Source: Alteromonas abrolhosensis
GTDB taxonomy: Bacteria; Pseudomonadota; Gammaproteobacteria; Enterobacterales; Alteromonadaceae
Length of the DNA: 64,000 bases
Direction: 5' to 3'
Assembly: GCF_001953635.1 (NCBI RefSeq)
Contig: NZ_MEJH01000003.1
Coordinates: forward strand, 310,001 to 374,000
Positions 18,201 to 28,159 of this stretch are shown piece after piece. The translations under genes and the position numbers were made by a program. How positions within the stretch are numbered: the stretch's first letter is position 1; every line of letters starts with the position of its first letter. Under the pieces are notes generated by a model. It was not told where the DNA came from and ran no database searches. It saw nothing but the letters and a program-made list of their open reading frames with translations.

Positions 18201-19226
18201 TTAAATCGCTGACAAGGTATCAAGGGGCCAGCGCGGCTTCGCTTGCGACGACAGCGCCAAGGTTTCTCCGGCCTTCAAACGCTGCATACCCGCATAGGCA
18301 ATCATAGCGCCATTGTCTGTACAATACGCTAAGCTCGGGTAAAACACCTCACCTTTTAGCTCTTTCATAAGGGCTTTCATCTCACTGCGCAGCATAGTAT
18401 TCGCACTCACACCGCCAGCAATAACCAAGCGTTTCATGCCTGTCTGCTTTAATGCTCGCTTACATTTTATAATAAGCGTATCAACGACAGCTTCTTGGAA
18501 CGCATACGCAATATTCGCTTTAATCTGCTCAGCATTTTCACCGGTTAGGTCAGCATCGCGAATAGTGTTCGCCGCAAAGGTCTTTAAACCACTGAAACTG
18601 AAATCTAGTCCTGGTCTGTCGGTCATCGGGCGAGGAAACTTATAGTGTCCCGCTTCTCCCTTTTCGGCCAATTTTGCTAAAAGAGGACCACCGGGATAAT
18701 CAAGACCAAGTAGTTTGGCGGTTTTATCAAAGGCTTCACCAGCAGCGTCATCGATAGACTCACCAAGTACTTCATATTGACCAATGCCTTCTACCTTAAC
18801 CAGCATTGAGTGGCCACCTGAAACCAATAAAGCAACGAAAGGAAATTCAGGAGCGTCGTCTTCAAGCATAGGCGCTAACAAATGTCCTTCCATATGATGA
18901 ACACCCACCGCAGGCACATTCCACGCATAGGCCAATGAACGCCCTACCGACGACCCAACTAACAATGCCCCTACTAAACCTGGGCCTTGGGTAAAAGCAA
19001 CACCGTCAATGTCTGACGGTTGTGTGTCGGCGTCTTCCATAGCCTTTTCAATTAAAGGAATGATCTTTCTCACGTGATCCCGTGAGGCAAGTTCAGGTAC
19101 TACGCCACCATAGTCGGCGTGCAGCTTAACTTGGCTGTATAGCTCGTGCGACAGCAACCCCTTTTCATCGTCATAAATCGCGATGCCAGTTTCGTCACAA
19201 GATGTTTCTATTCCTAAAATACGCAT
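18201..19226 (-). CDS. tsaD: tRNA N6-threonylcarbamoyladenosine transferase TsaD
   Basis: 341 residues starting [25 protein letters not shown]-fold enzyme that with TsaBCE makes t6A37 in ANN-decoding tRNAs. Metal ligands His111 and His115 sit in [13 protein letters not shown], and the ATP-binding region VSGGHSML is present. The ATG at 19226 has AAAAGGG nine bases upstream; an in-frame TTG at 19256 is rejected. It is divergent from rpsU, the classic gammaproteobacterial arrangement. Confidence 0.97.
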   Translation of the reverse strand: MRILGIETSCDETGIAIYDDEKGLLSHELYSQVKLHADYGGVVPELASRDHVRKIIPLIEKAMEDADTQPSDIDGVAFTQGPGLVGALLVGSSVGRSLAYAWNVPAVGVHHMEGHLLAPMLEDDAPEFPFVALLVSGGHSMLVKVEGIGQYEVLGESIDDAAGEAFDKTAKLLGLDYPGGPLLAKLAEKGEAGHYKFPRPMTDRPGLDFSFSGLKTFAANTIRDADLTGENAEQIKANIAYAFQEAVVDTLIIKCKRALKQTGMKRLVIAGGVSANTMLRSEMKALMKELKGEVFYPSLAYCTDNGAMIAYAGMQRLKAGETLALSSQAKPRWPLDTLSAI

Positions 19227-19750
19227 GGGGAGTAACCCTTTTACTACTAACTTCAATGCCTAGTTTTTGGATTTGCTACAGTCTGCTTAATACAAAAGGT
19301 CTTCGTACCGTTGTTGCAAACCACATTGTTAACGCGAATACCAAAAACTGAGTAAATAATTCTGGCGATCTGGCGCGATCATCTTTATGATCCCGCCGCG
19401 ATCATAATACTACCCTAGTCAGGATCATCCAATTTCACACTTTTGATCACAATCGTCTTTCAAAAGGAAATTGAGCAAGAAAACATTCTGAAAAGGGCGC
19501 TTACTACGAGCCGAGTTAAACAACCCGGTGCTTAACGAGCGCAGAGTTTACCTTTAATCCTGCATTCATGGAATGCCAGTGAACAGGTAAATGAACGGTA
19601 AATGCACAATATTGGCTATTTTTTGGCAATTCATCCTTTACTTTCTCTGTAGATATGATTAGAATTTCGCACCATTTTTAACCCGGGTGGCCTTTTTAGC
19701 GCACAATTTTACCCGGATTTACACAGTAAAAGTTTTGAGGTGAGTGTTTA
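19227..19750. other. Long divergent promoter region tsaD / rpsU
   Basis: 524 bp without a credible gene. It carries a cluster of six GATC sites (19367-19448) and, nearer rpsU, a T-rich stretch with TAGATATGATTAG around 19650-19665 that probably holds the rpsU promoter. The pyrimidine-rich 100 bases before rpsU probably form its mRNA leader. In E. coli the same interval carries the promoters of the macromolecular synthesis operon. Confidence 0.6.
19367..19448. repeat. Cluster of six GATC sites
   Basis: GATC occurs at 19367, 19377, 19389, 19400, 19423 and 19445, four of them as GATCAT or its complement. The pair GCGATCAT and ATGATC-CGC around 19375-19396 forms an inverted repeat. Random spacing would be about one per 256 bp. 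Confidence 0.8.
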
Positions 19751-19966
19751 ATGCCTATCGTTAAAGTTAGAGAAAACGAGCCGTTTGATGTGGCGCTGCG
19801 TCGTTTTAAGCGTTCTTGTGAAAAAGCAGGTGTTCTTTCTGAAGTTCGTCGTCGTGAATTCTTCGAAAAGCCAACTTGGGAACGCAAGCGCAAGAAAGCT
19901 GCCGCTAAGAAGCGTCATCTTAAGAAGCTAGCTCGTGAAAACGCACGTCGCGTAAAACTCTACTAA
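19751..19966 (+). CDS. rpsU: 30S ribosomal protein S21
   Basis: 71 residues, [29 protein letters not shown], virtually identical to gammaproteobacterial S21. Its C-terminus is very basic ([27 protein letters not shown]). It binds 16S rRNA near the anti-Shine-Dalgarno region and aids initiation. GAGGTGAG precedes the ATG. First gene of the rpsU-(yqeY)-dnaG-rpoD group. Confidence 0.98.
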   Translation: MPIVKVRENEPFDVALRRFKRSCEKAGVLSEVRRREFFEKPTWERKRKKAAAKKRHLKKLARENARRVKLY

Positions 19967-19988
19967 TATAGGGTTAAGTAACGAGTCT

Positions 19989-20016
19989 GAAAGGTGTTGC
20001 AATTGCAGCACCTTTC
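19989..20016 (+). terminator. Hairpin after rpsU, probable partial terminator
   Basis: GAAAGGTGTTGC (19989-20000), loop AATT, GCAGCACCTTTC (20005-20016), 23 bp after the rpsU stop. It lacks a proper U-run, so it may terminate only in part. In E. coli an attenuating terminator lies between rpsU and dnaG. Confidence 0.6.
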
Positions 20017-20111
20017 GCGTTTCTGGGCCTCTATTTTTTGGCCTTATTCTTAACGACTCCGTTTTTTCCTTTTCAAATGGTTGCATTTGATTTTCAACCT
20101 GGGGCTTAATA

Positions 20112-20376
20112 ATACCAGTCCGCATAGATGATTATCCACTCAGCGAGATTTAAAATGTTCGTAATCGCGGCGTGTTACCGCAGGTATAGTGGTTCTACAT
20201 CAAGGTGACACAACAAAGATTACGGACATTTTAAACTCGCCCTTCGGGAAGGTCTGGCAAGCTTCCTAGCTTCATTCTGGGAATTTGAAAGGGAACAGCC
20301 ATTCCTGCATTCCCACGCTTCGCTAGGAAACTTGCCAGCGCCTTCTGAGTGGGCAATGATCTATGCGGATTGGTAT
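20112..20376 (+). mobile_element. MITE-like element, long form (copy A)
   Basis: A 265-bp non-coding element between rpsU and yqeY. Its ends are inverted: it begins ATACCAGTCCGCATAGAT and ends with the complement of ATACCAATCCGCATAGAT. The similarity runs about 31 bases inwards (to CACTCAG). Inside, TTTAAAATGTTCGTAATC (20149-20166) is repeated inverted with one mismatch at 20217-20234. A shorter inverted copy lies at 33500-33663. Copy A holds an extra block of about 101 bp (20242-20342). No transposase frame and no clear target duplication are visible. Confidence 0.8.
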
Positions 20377-20407
20377 GAACTCTACTAATAAAAAATCAGG
20401 AAACATC

Positions 20408-20854
20408 ATGGCACTAATTGATGATTTAAAAGCCGCGCAAAAAGATGCGATGCGTGCAAAAGAAAAAGTACGTCTTGGTACTATTCGTATGGCAATGGCT
20501 GCCATTAAGCAAAAAGAAATCGATGAGCAAATTACGTTAGACGACAGTGCAATCTTAGCGGTACTAACCAAAATGGTTAAGCAGCGCCAAGACGCCGCCG
20601 CGCAATACGACGCAGCCAATCGCGACGACCTTGCTAGCAAAGAGCGTGAAGAAATCACTTACATTGAAGATTTCTTACCCCAGCCTATGACTGACGATGA
20701 GCTAAATGCACTTATCGACGAAACCATGGCAGCGACCGGCGCATCGGGCATGCAGGATATGGGTAAAGTAATGGGCGCCTTGAAACCCAAGGTTCAAGGC
20801 CGCACCGACATGGGCGCTTTGAGTGCAAAAATTAAAGCGCGCTTGAACGCTTAA
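20408..20854 (+). CDS. yqeY: GatB/YqeY domain protein
   Basis: 148 residues, MALIDDLKAAQKDAMRAKEKVRLGTIRM, with the YqeY domain ending in DMGKVMGALKPKVQGRTDMGALSAKIKARL. The fold is related to the tRNA-binding tail of GatB, but its role in tRNA amidotransfer is unproven. The ATG at 20408 has AGGA eight bases upstream; a longer frame reaches back into the MITE-like element and is rejected. The position between rpsU and dnaG is common in gammaproteobacteria. Confidence 0.93.
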   Translation: MALIDDLKAAQKDAMRAKEKVRLGTIRMAMAAIKQKEIDEQITLDDSAILAVLTKMVKQRQDAAAQYDAANRDDLASKEREEITYIEDFLPQPMTDDELNALIDETMAATGASGMQDMGKVMGALKPKVQGRTDMGALSAKIKARLNA

Positions 20855-20880
20855 ACTCGGCACTTTTGTCAAAGTGAATT

Positions 20881-20914
20881 ACAATGAAGGTGTGCATTGT
20901 CACACCTTCATTGT
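20881..20914 (+). terminator. Hairpin terminator after yqeY
   Basis: A 14-bp perfect stem, ACAATGAAGGTGTG and its complement, with a 6-base loop, followed by TTGTTCTCATTTT. It would limit readthrough from rpsU-yqeY into dnaG. Confidence 0.7.
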
Positions 20915-21043
20915 TCTCATTTTAACACTTCCCTGTTACAGTACTTCACTGTTTTTATTACGTTGTAACTTGTCGTCTCAAACGCTGTTACGACTTGTAC
21001 TTTTCTAATTCTTTTTTAACTTACTCTTGTTGAAAGTACCCTC

Positions 21044-22822
21044 ATGGCTGGAAAGATACCTCGCGATTTTATAGACGACCTGCTGTCACGTACCGATGTG
21101 GTAGAAGTGGTAGATAGCCGAGTTAAACTTAAAAAAGCAGGTAAAAACTACCAAGCGTGCTGTCCCTTCCATAACGAAAAGTCGCCTTCGTTTACCGTCA
21201 GTCAAGATAAACAGTTTTACCACTGTTTTGGCTGTGGCGCTCACGGTAATGCTATCTCGTTTATTATGGAATTTGACCGCCTAGAATTTGTTGAGGCGAT
21301 TGAAGAGCTAGCACGCTATCACGGACTTGAAGTGCCACGTGAAAAAGGCAGTCGCCCTGCCATGAGCGAAGAGAAAAAACAGCAACAGCAAGACGATTAT
21401 GCAGTCATGGAGCAAGTTGCGCGCTTCTTCCAGCACCAGTTACGTCAAAACGGCAACAGCAAAAAGGCCATCGAATATTTGAAAAATCGTGGGCTAAGCG
21501 GCGATATCGTTAAGCAATGGGAAATTGGCTACGCCCCTGACAGCTGGGACGCACTGCTAAATACCTTTGGCAAAGATCCACAGCGCATCAAACAGTTGGT
21601 CGATTTAAAGCTGGTAAATAAGAATGACCAAGGACGTACCTACGACTTCTTCCGCGACCGCATTATGTTTCCTATCCGGGACAAACGAGGTCGTGTGGTG
21701 GGTTTTGGTGGCCGAGTATTAGATGACGGCGGCCCTAAATACTTAAACTCGCCGGAAACGCGAATCTTCCACAAAGGCAGTGAGCTTTTCGGTTTCTACT
21801 CAGCCAGACAAAAAAACCGTAGCCTAGATACGGTGGTTATTGTAGAGGGCTACATGGACGTAGTGGCACTCAGTCAGTTCGATATTAATATTGCTACTGC
21901 TGCGTTAGGTACGGCCACCACGCCTGAACATATTCAAATGCTAGTTCGCGCCACTTCTCACATTGTGTGTTGTTACGACGGTGACCGCGCTGGTCGTGAG
22001 GCCGCATGGCGCGCGTTAGAAAACGCCTTACCCGCATTAAAAGACGGCGTACGTATTTCGTTTTTATTTCTACCCGATGGCGAAGACCCTGACACTATGG
22101 TGCGTCAGGTGGGGAAAGATGCGTTTATGGAGATGCTAAATGACGCTATGCCGCTCTCTCGTTTCTTCTTTGAGAACTTATTAAAAACTCACAACGTGGG
22201 TACGCCTGAAGGCAAGATTGCCCTTAAAAAAGCGGCAATGCCACTTATCGAAAGTACGCTTGGTGATGATCAAAAACAAATGTTGCTGGAAGAGCTGGCC
22301 AAGCACACCGGTGAGTTTGACCGATTTAAGCTTCAGCAGGATATCACCAAAGCCAATCAAGGTACGAAGCAGGCTTACTCGCCGAATCGCAACCAAGTGA
22401 ATAAGCCTAAGCTGTCACCACTTCGCATGTTAATTCGTTTACTGTTAGATAAACCTGAACTAGCTACCCTCTGTGAAGATGTCCAAATTGATATATTCGC
22501 AGGTAGCAACGCTGCTGGCATGGATTTATTACGCGATGTACATCGCTATTGCGTAAGTCACCCTCAAGCAAAAACCGCTCAGCTTGTTGAAAATTTCCGC
22601 GACCATCCCCACTCTTCTACTATCGCGAAATTATTGTTACAAGAACACTTGGTTAAAGACGAGGATGCTGAACGGGTTTATAACGACAGCTTCGCTCGCT
22701 TACTGGACGGGCATTTCGATAGCCGCATTGAAACCTTAATTTCACGCTCGCGGGTTCAGCCGCTAACTCAAGCGGAAAAACAGGAACTGAATCTGCTTAT
22801 GAAGGAAAGACAGAAGAGTTAA
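21044..22822 (+). CDS. dnaG: DNA primase DnaG
   Basis: 592 residues. The N-terminal CHC2 zinc domain has ligands Cys40, His43, Cys61 and Cys64. The central TOPRIM catalytic core shows VVIVEGYMDVVAL and CCYDGDRAGREAA, and the helical DnaB-binding domain is C-terminal. It makes RNA primers at the replication fork. Located between yqeY and rpoD in the macromolecular synthesis group. Confidence 0.98.
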   Translation: MAGKIPRDFIDDLLSRTDVVEVVDSRVKLKKAGKNYQACCPFHNEKSPSFTVSQDKQFYHCFGCGAHGNAISFIMEFDRLEFVEAIEELARYHGLEVPREKGSRPAMSEEKKQQQQDDYAVMEQVARFFQHQLRQNGNSKKAIEYLKNRGLSGDIVKQWEIGYAPDSWDALLNTFGKDPQRIKQLVDLKLVNKNDQGRTYDFFRDRIMFPIRDKRGRVVGFGGRVLDDGGPKYLNSPETRIFHKGSELFGFYSARQKNRSLDTVVIVEGYMDVVALSQFDINIATAALGTATTPEHIQMLVRATSHIVCCYDGDRAGREAAWRALENALPALKDGVRISFLFLPDGEDPDTMVRQVGKDAFMEMLNDAMPLSRFFFENLLKTHNVGTPEGKIALKKAAMPLIESTLGDDQKQMLLEELAKHTGEFDRFKLQQDITKANQGTKQAYSPNRNQVNKPKLSPLRMLIRLLLDKPELATLCEDVQIDIFAGSNAAGMDLLRDVHRYCVSHPQAKTAQLVENFRDHPHSSTIAKLLLQEHLVKDEDAERVYNDSFARLLDGHFDSRIETLISRSRVQPLTQAEKQELNLLMKERQKS

Positions 22823-23214
22823 CCTGGTCTGAAGTTATTAAGCACCGCTAACCTCCAATGGTTGGGGCTAATGCTCTTGTAAATATTACTGGCTAAAAAA
22901 TCGGCCGTGAATCTGGTAAAACCACCGCGAAATCTGCTATACTGGCTAATTCGCTGCAGGCACAGATATAAGTGCTTCGTTTACTTTGAAGTGAACAAAA
23001 TTGCAGCAGCACGAGTAGCAAAGATATAGCCGAACATAACGGGCAGATCCAAACCCGAGCAGATGTGCATCGCAACATAATGGTTAAGACCAGCGTGGCA
23101 TCGAGCATTAACGGCCTTGATACAAAAGCAGTACTACAGCAGAACAGGGAACATACCTAGTCGTATGTTGTCTTTTCTATTGCAAACTAATTGAATGTGA
23201 GAAGTGTAGGTTAT
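22823..23214 (+). other. Intergenic region dnaG-rpoD with possible internal promoter
   Basis: 392 bp without a credible gene. An extended -10 element TGCTATACT (TATACT at 22938-22943) could drive rpoD separately, but its -35 region is poor. E. coli has a heat-shock promoter for rpoD in the equivalent place; I could not identify one here with confidence. Confidence 0.4.
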
Positions 23215-25047
23215 ATGGCGCAAAGCAAGCAGTCTCAGATTAAACTCCTGATTGCAAAAGGTAAAGAGCAAGGTTACTTAACCTTTGCAGAAGTAAACGA
23301 CCACCTGCCGCAAGATATTGTCGATTCTGATCAAATCGAAGACATAATCCGCATGATTAACGACATGGGAATTCAAGTTTCTGAATCAGCTCCTGATGCA
23401 GATGAACTTCTCATGCAAGAAGCGAATGCTGACGAAGATGCTGCAGAAGCGGCAGCTCAGGCACTAGCTACTGTAGAAAGTGAAATTGGCCGTACGACTG
23501 ACCCGGTTCGCATGTATATGCGTGAAATGGGAACGGTTGAACTTCTAACTCGTGAAGGCGAAATTGAAATCGCTAAGCGAATTGAAGATGGTATCAACCA
23601 GGTACAATGTTCAGTTGCTGAATACCCAGAAGCCATCACTTATCTATTAGACCAGTGGGATCTTTACGAAGCAGAAGAGATTCGCTTAAGCGACATCATC
23701 TCTGGTTTTGTTGATCCTAATGATGACCAAGATCTTGCTCCAACAGCTACCCACGTTGGCTCTGAGTTATCTGAAGAAGAATTAGATGATGAAGACGACG
23801 ATGAAGATGATGAAGACAGCGATGAAGACGATAGTGGTGTAGACCCAGAGCTCGCCCGTGAACGCTTCACTGAGCTACGTGAACAATACCTAAAAACTCG
23901 TGAAGTCATCGAGAAGAAAGGTCGTGCTCATGCTGACTCTCGCGCACAAATCAACGCATTAAGCGATGTGTTCAAAGAATTCCGCCTGGTTCCAAAGCAA
24001 TTCGATCGCATGGTTAAAAACATGCGCGAGATGATGGATAAAGTGCGTATTCAAGAGCGCCTTGTAATGAAGTTCTGCGTGGTTAACGCAAAAATGCCGA
24101 AGAAAGACTTCATCAAAGCATTTGCGGGCAACGAAACGTCTAATGCATGGTTACATGAAGCAGTTAAATCAGGTGCACCATACGCCACTGACCTTGCTGT
24201 AAATCAGGAAGAGATCGAGCGCTGTATTAGCAAGATGAACCAAGTTGAACAGGAAACTGGCTTGGTAATCGCAGATATCAAAGACATCAACCGTCGTATG
24301 TCAATCGGTGAAGCGAAAGCACGCCGTGCGAAGAAAGAAATGGTTGAAGCTAACCTACGTCTTGTTATCTCAATTGCTAAGAAGTACACCAACCGTGGCC
24401 TTCAATTCCTTGACCTTATCCAAGAAGGTAACATTGGTCTAATGAAGGCGGTGGATAAGTTCGAATACCGTCGTGGTTATAAGTTCTCAACTTATGCAAC
24501 GTGGTGGATTCGTCAGGCAATTACCCGCTCAATTGCTGACCAGGCGCGTACTATCCGTATCCCTGTTCACATGATTGAGACGATCAACAAACTTAACCGT
24601 ATCTCTCGTCAAATGCTTCAGGAAATGGGTCGTGAGCCTACACCTGAAGAGTTGTCAGAGCGCATGTTAATGCCTGAAGACAAAATTCGTAAGGTACTTA
24701 AAATTGCTAAAGAGCCAATCTCGATGGAAACGCCCATCGGTGATGATGAAGATTCACATCTTGGCGACTTTATCGAGGACAGCACGATTATTCAGCCCCT
24801 CGATTCAGCAACTGGCGGTAGCTTGAAAGATGCAACGCAGGAAGTATTAGCAGGCCTAACAGCACGTGAAGCAAAGGTACTTCGCATGCGTTTCGGTATC
24901 GACATGAATACTGACCACACGCTTGAAGAAGTAGGTAAGCAGTTTGACGTAACCCGTGAGCGTATTCGTCAGATTGAAGCGAAAGCACTTCGCAAACTTC
25001 GCCACCCTAGCCGCTCTGAGCAGCTACGTAGCTTCTTAGACGAATAG
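23215..25047 (+). CDS. rpoD: RNA polymerase sigma-70 factor RpoD
   Basis: 610 residues starting [21 protein letters not shown] (region 1.1). Next are region 1.2 ([11 protein letters not shown]), a non-conserved insert with a strongly acidic run ([20 protein letters not shown]), region 2 ([34 protein letters not shown]), region 3 and region 4 ([20 protein letters not shown]). Housekeeping sigma factor. The ATG at 23215 has TAGGTTAT before it; an upstream in-frame start at 23191 adds a non-homologous octapeptide and is rejected. Confidence 0.98.
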   Translation: MAQSKQSQIKLLIAKGKEQGYLTFAEVNDHLPQDIVDSDQIEDIIRMINDMGIQVSESAPDADELLMQEANADEDAAEAAAQALATVESEIGRTTDPVRMYMREMGTVELLTREGEIEIAKRIEDGINQVQCSVAEYPEAITYLLDQWDLYEAEEIRLSDIISGFVDPNDDQDLAPTATHVGSELSEEELDDEDDDEDDEDSDEDDSGVDPELARERFTELREQYLKTREVIEKKGRAHADSRAQINALSDVFKEFRLVPKQFDRMVKNMREMMDKVRIQERLVMKFCVVNAKMPKKDFIKAFAGNETSNAWLHEAVKSGAPYATDLAVNQEEIERCISKMNQVEQETGLVIADIKDINRRMSIGEAKARRAKKEMVEANLRLVISIAKKYTNRGLQFLDLIQEGNIGLMKAVDKFEYRRGYKFSTYATWWIRQAITRSIADQARTIRIPVHMIETINKLNRISRQMLQEMGREPTPEELSERMLMPEDKIRKVLKIAKEPISMETPIGDDEDSHLGDFIEDSTIIQPLDSATGGSLKDATQEVLAGLTAREAKVLRMRFGIDMNTDHTLEEVGKQFDVTRERIRQIEAKALRKLRHPSRSEQLRSFLDE

Positions 25048-25070
25048 AAAAAGCATTGCTTTGACTAAAA

Positions 25071-25100
25071 ATCCCCAGCCTTGGCTGGGGATTTTTTTAT
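25071..25100 (+). terminator. Intrinsic terminator after rpoD
   Basis: ATCCCCAGCC and GGCTGGGGAT followed by seven T, 23 bp after the rpoD stop. Confidence 0.93.
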
Positions 25101-25160
25101 GCCTTTCTTTTATCTTTAGGTAACAGAAAACACAGCCTTTGATCTGTTAGCTAAACCCAC

Positions 25161-25185
25161 AAAAAAGCCTCCATACGGAGGCTTT
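25161..25185 (-). terminator. Intrinsic terminator of the chemoreceptor gene
   Basis: On the minus strand AAAGCCTCC, loop GTAT, GGAGGCTTT, then more T. It lies about 30 bp after the chemoreceptor stop and is convergent with the rpoD terminator. Confidence 0.9.
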
Positions 25186-25213
25186 CAATTCATGTTTATT
25201 GATAAGCTATCGC

Positions 25214-26833
25214 TTACACTCTAAATTGCTTCGCAATTGATTCTAGGTGTTGTGCAAGGTCTGCAAGCTCATTACACATGCTACCTAGTTCACCCGAACG
25301 GCTAGCTGTCTGCTCGGTGCGCTGATGAATTTCATCAACGTGACGTACAATATCAACCGCTACAGTACGCTGGTCTTCGGTATTGTGAGCAATTTGCTCG
25401 TTCATTTGATTAATACGCCCAATAGTACTGGTGATGGTCTCTAAGCTACTTCCCGCTTTATTGGCCGTTTCCACACTGTTTGTTGCCTGTTCAGTACCTC
25501 TAGACATCACCTCTACCGCTGAATGTGCTGCGTTCTGAAGCTGTTCGATAGTGCTTTGAATTTCTTCCGTAGACTGCTGTGTCCGCGACGCTAGCGTTCT
25601 TACTTCATCAGCTACCACTGCAAAGCCTCGACCTTGTTCACCCGCCCTAGCTGCCTCGATAGCGGCGTTAAGCGCCAATAAGTTAGTTTGCTCTGCAATG
25701 CCTTTAATCACATCTAGCACCGAGCCAACTTTATTAGAGTCAGACTCTAGACGAGCTATAACGTCAGCGGTTTCACGTACGTTCTCAGCAAGCTGCTGAA
25801 TACTCGTAACCGTTTGCTGTACGATTTGACGACCTTCACTCGCCGCTGTAGTGGCTTCGTTTGCGTCGCTTGCCGCTTGTGCAGCGCTGTGGGCAACACC
25901 ATCAACAGAACCACTCATTGTGTCTACTGCACGCTTTGCGTTGGTTGCAGACTTTTGCTGAACATCTATAGTACGCTGAGTTTCTTCCGTCACCCCGCGT
26001 AAATTCTGCGCCAAGTTTGACAGAGGTAAACTCGCTTCTACCACATCACGCACTACGCCTTGTAGTTTGTCCATGAATTGGTTGAACCAATACACCAATT
26101 CACCAATTTCATCTTCGCTTTTGGTTTCTATACGAACCGTTAGGTCGCCATTTTCTTGGGCAATATCTTTAAGCGAACGAACCACGTCATCAATACTTTG
26201 TTTAATGCCGCGAACAATAGGAACCGCGGTTCCAAACAGCAATATAGTCACAACTACGGCTAGAATTACACCCGTGCTAATTAACGATGTGTTAGCACTG
26301 TCTGTGTTTTTGAATGCTTCCTCAAACGCCGCTTGCTGAGCATCGCGAAATTGAGACATTGAAGCGATAGCCCCGTCATAAGACTGATTCATTTTGGCAG
26401 AGAGTTCGCCTAGACGGCTAAAGTCGGCAGTGCCGTTAACCATAGACTGTGAAACGTCGTAGGCAACGTCAAAGTAACTGTCAAACCCTGAAGAAATACG
26501 AGAAATATCAGCACGAAAATCCGGGCTAATAGAAGCAATTTGGTTTAGGCCGCTTTTTGCTTCTTCAGCAAGTTCTTGCGCCATAGTCAGGGTATCTTGA
26601 TCGCCCGTTGTGACTGCACTTGCGAGGGTATCGCGAACCTTTTGCATATCAACTAACGTTGATGCTGATAATTGAAGAGCTGGAAATTGAACTTTCTGAA
26701 CTTTCTCTAGCGTTGCACCGTTATTGAGTGCGGTATAAACAGTGATAAGCAAGTAAATAACAAAACTTAGCGCTGCGATCCCTGGTATAAGGAAAATCTT
26801 AGTCGCAATTGGCATTTTTTTTAGAAAGTTCAT
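25214..26833 (-). CDS. Methyl-accepting chemotaxis protein (membrane)
   Basis: 539 residues. TM1 lies at about 11-33, a helical periplasmic sensor of about 150 residues follows (four-helix-bundle type), and TM2 is at about 186-208. Next come HAMP (about 210-265) and the cytoplasmic signalling domain with the conserved tip [35 protein letters not shown]. It would transmit periplasmic signals to CheA/CheW. No pentapeptide tether for CheR is seen at the C-terminus. Monocistronic, with a FliA-type promoter upstream. Ligand unknown. Confidence 0.95.
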   Translation of the reverse strand: MNFLKKMPIATKIFLIPGIAALSFVIYLLITVYTALNNGATLEKVQKVQFPALQLSASTLVDMQKVRDTLASAVTTGDQDTLTMAQELAEEAKSGLNQIASISPDFRADISRISSGFDSYFDVAYDVSQSMVNGTADFSRLGELSAKMNQSYDGAIASMSQFRDAQQAAFEEAFKNTDSANTSLISTGVILAVVVTILLFGTAVPIVRGIKQSIDDVVRSLKDIAQENGDLTVRIETKSEDEIGELVYWFNQFMDKLQGVVRDVVEASLPLSNLAQNLRGVTEETQRTIDVQQKSATNAKRAVDTMSGSVDGVAHSAAQAASDANEATTAASEGRQIVQQTVTSIQQLAENVRETADVIARLESDSNKVGSVLDVIKGIAEQTNLLALNAAIEAARAGEQGRGFAVVADEVRTLASRTQQSTEEIQSTIEQLQNAAHSAVEVMSRGTEQATNSVETANKAGSSLETITSTIGRINQMNEQIAHNTEDQRTVAVDIVRHVDEIHQRTEQTASRSGELGSMCNELADLAQHLESIAKQFRV

Positions 26834-26905
26834 CAGCTATCCCACTGTTTTTTATAATCGCTTAACTACGTTTCAGTGTTACCTGAAAACACGTCATATC
26901 CTAAT

Positions 26906-26932
26906 TTATCTACCTGATAGCGAAAATCTTTA
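26906..26932 (-). promoter_or_regulatory. Sigma-28 (FliA) promoter of the chemoreceptor gene
   Basis: On the minus strand TAAAGATT, 11 bp, GTAGATAA. The FliA consensus is TAAAGTTT-N11-GCCGATAA: the -35 fits 7 of 8 bases, the -10 fits 6 of 8, and the spacing is exact. It lies about 70 bp before the start codon, tying this receptor to the flagellar regulon. Confidence 0.7.
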
Positions 26933-26938
26933 ATGAAA

Positions 26939-26969
26939 TTATGGCCTCGCACCTAGTGCGAGGCCATAA
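26939..26969 (-). terminator. Hairpin after the porin gene
   Basis: TTATGGCCTCGCAC and GTGCGAGGCCATAA with a 3-base loop, 8 bp after the porin stop. The U-run on the minus strand is weak. Confidence 0.65.
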
Positions 26970-26976
26970 CAGGTAG

Positions 26977-28125
26977 TTAGAACGTATAGTTTACGCCTAC
27001 TTTAAGCAGTGTTGCATCATTTAGATCATTTAGATCATCTGAGTACCAAGTTACATCTGTTTTCAGAGCAAAGCCCGGCTCAACATCGTAGCGAAGGCCA
27101 ACAGTTACTGCAGATACATCTAGCTTCTGCTGCGCCGCGATACCAGCAGCACCTTGGTAAATTGCAGCCCATGTTCCATCCGTTACCGCATCACCCGTAG
27201 AGATTGATGAAGGTAGTGAAGCAACCAGACCTAATTGAGTGGCGTTATCTGCTTCTTCAACTTCATAAGTAATGTGTGGAGTAAACTTACCAAAGCGCAT
27301 ACCAGCAGTTACATACCACGCTTTGTTATCGGCAATCACAGAACCATCTACTTCTGTTTGAGTAAACTCCGCACCAACAAACCAATCATATTTGTCGATA
27401 TCAACGGCTACTTCAAAGAAAGTACCTGTATCTTCGTTTACACTAAAATCGTCAGCAACTGAAGCTGCAGTTGGAATGATAGGCCCGAACTGCGCCATGC
27501 CAGCTAGGAAGTTATCGAAGTCAGCGTTGGCAGCGCTGGTTTTACCACGCGCTAATAAAGTACGCGCACTGAACCAATCGCGCGTTGCTTCGAAAGAAAC
27601 AGCAACAACGTTCTCTAACTCTAGCGCAGCTGGCGTACCAGAAATGGTAGTATCAGCCTCTACACGACCTACTGTAAGCTGCGCGCCGTATTCCCAGTCA
27701 CCTGAGTAATTCATGTAGTCAACGCGCACACCGTCAATGTTGTTAAAATCAATGCCGTATACAGCATCTGGTGGTGTTAGCCAGTATTTAAATAGTGGCA
27801 TGCGAAGACGACCCGCACTAATGTTGATGTTATTGTTCAACGCGTAGGTCATGTACGCCCATTCGAAATCAGCGTCGTAATCTTCACTGCCACGGCCAAC
27901 TAGCTGAGCAGTAGCAGAAAGCTTGTCGCTTACATCGCCGCGCACCTGAAGTCCAAATACACTAGCTGGGTCGAAGTTAAAGTCGCTGTCGTAGTCGTAT
28001 ACTGACTCGTCATCGTCTAGTGTCATACCACCAATAAGATTTGCAAAGCCGTTAATTTGAATATCAGCCAGTGCCGGAGTAGCTAACAGGCCAGCCATAG
28101 ATAAGATAGCAAGTTTGGTTTTCAT
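26977..28125 (-). CDS. Outer-membrane porin
   Basis: 382 residues with a signal peptide (MKTKLAILSMAGLLATPALA) and a beta-barrel pattern of alternating hydrophobic strands ending in the aromatic C-terminus VGVNYTF. The mature start DIQINGFANLIGGMTL and the phrase SAGRLRMPLFKYWLTPPDAVYG resemble porins of marine gammaproteobacteria. It lies 34 bp after the small phosphate-binding-protein-like gene, probably one transcript. Solute specificity is unknown; the neighbour hints at phosphate or another anion, which is inference only. Confidence 0.85.
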   Translation of the reverse strand: MKTKLAILSMAGLLATPALADIQINGFANLIGGMTLDDDESVYDYDSDFNFDPASVFGLQVRGDVSDKLSATAQLVGRGSEDYDADFEWAYMTYALNNNINISAGRLRMPLFKYWLTPPDAVYGIDFNNIDGVRVDYMNYSGDWEYGAQLTVGRVEADTTISGTPAALELENVVAVSFEATRDWFSARTLLARGKTSAANADFDNFLAGMAQFGPIIPTAASVADDFSVNEDTGTFFEVAVDIDKYDWFVGAEFTQTEVDGSVIADNKAWYVTAGMRFGKFTPHITYEVEEADNATQLGLVASLPSSISTGDAVTDGTWAAIYQGAAGIAAQQKLDVSAVTVGLRYDVEPGFALKTDVTWYSDDLNDLNDATLLKVGVNYTF

Positions 28126-28159
28126 GCGTGTTCCTTAAATTCTTTGTATAAACGGTCAG

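Noticed and set aside
23664..23909. A serine-rich frame on the minus strand within rpoD
   Set aside because: It is the complement of the acidic Asp/Glu run of sigma-70; the serine repeats are a coding artefact.
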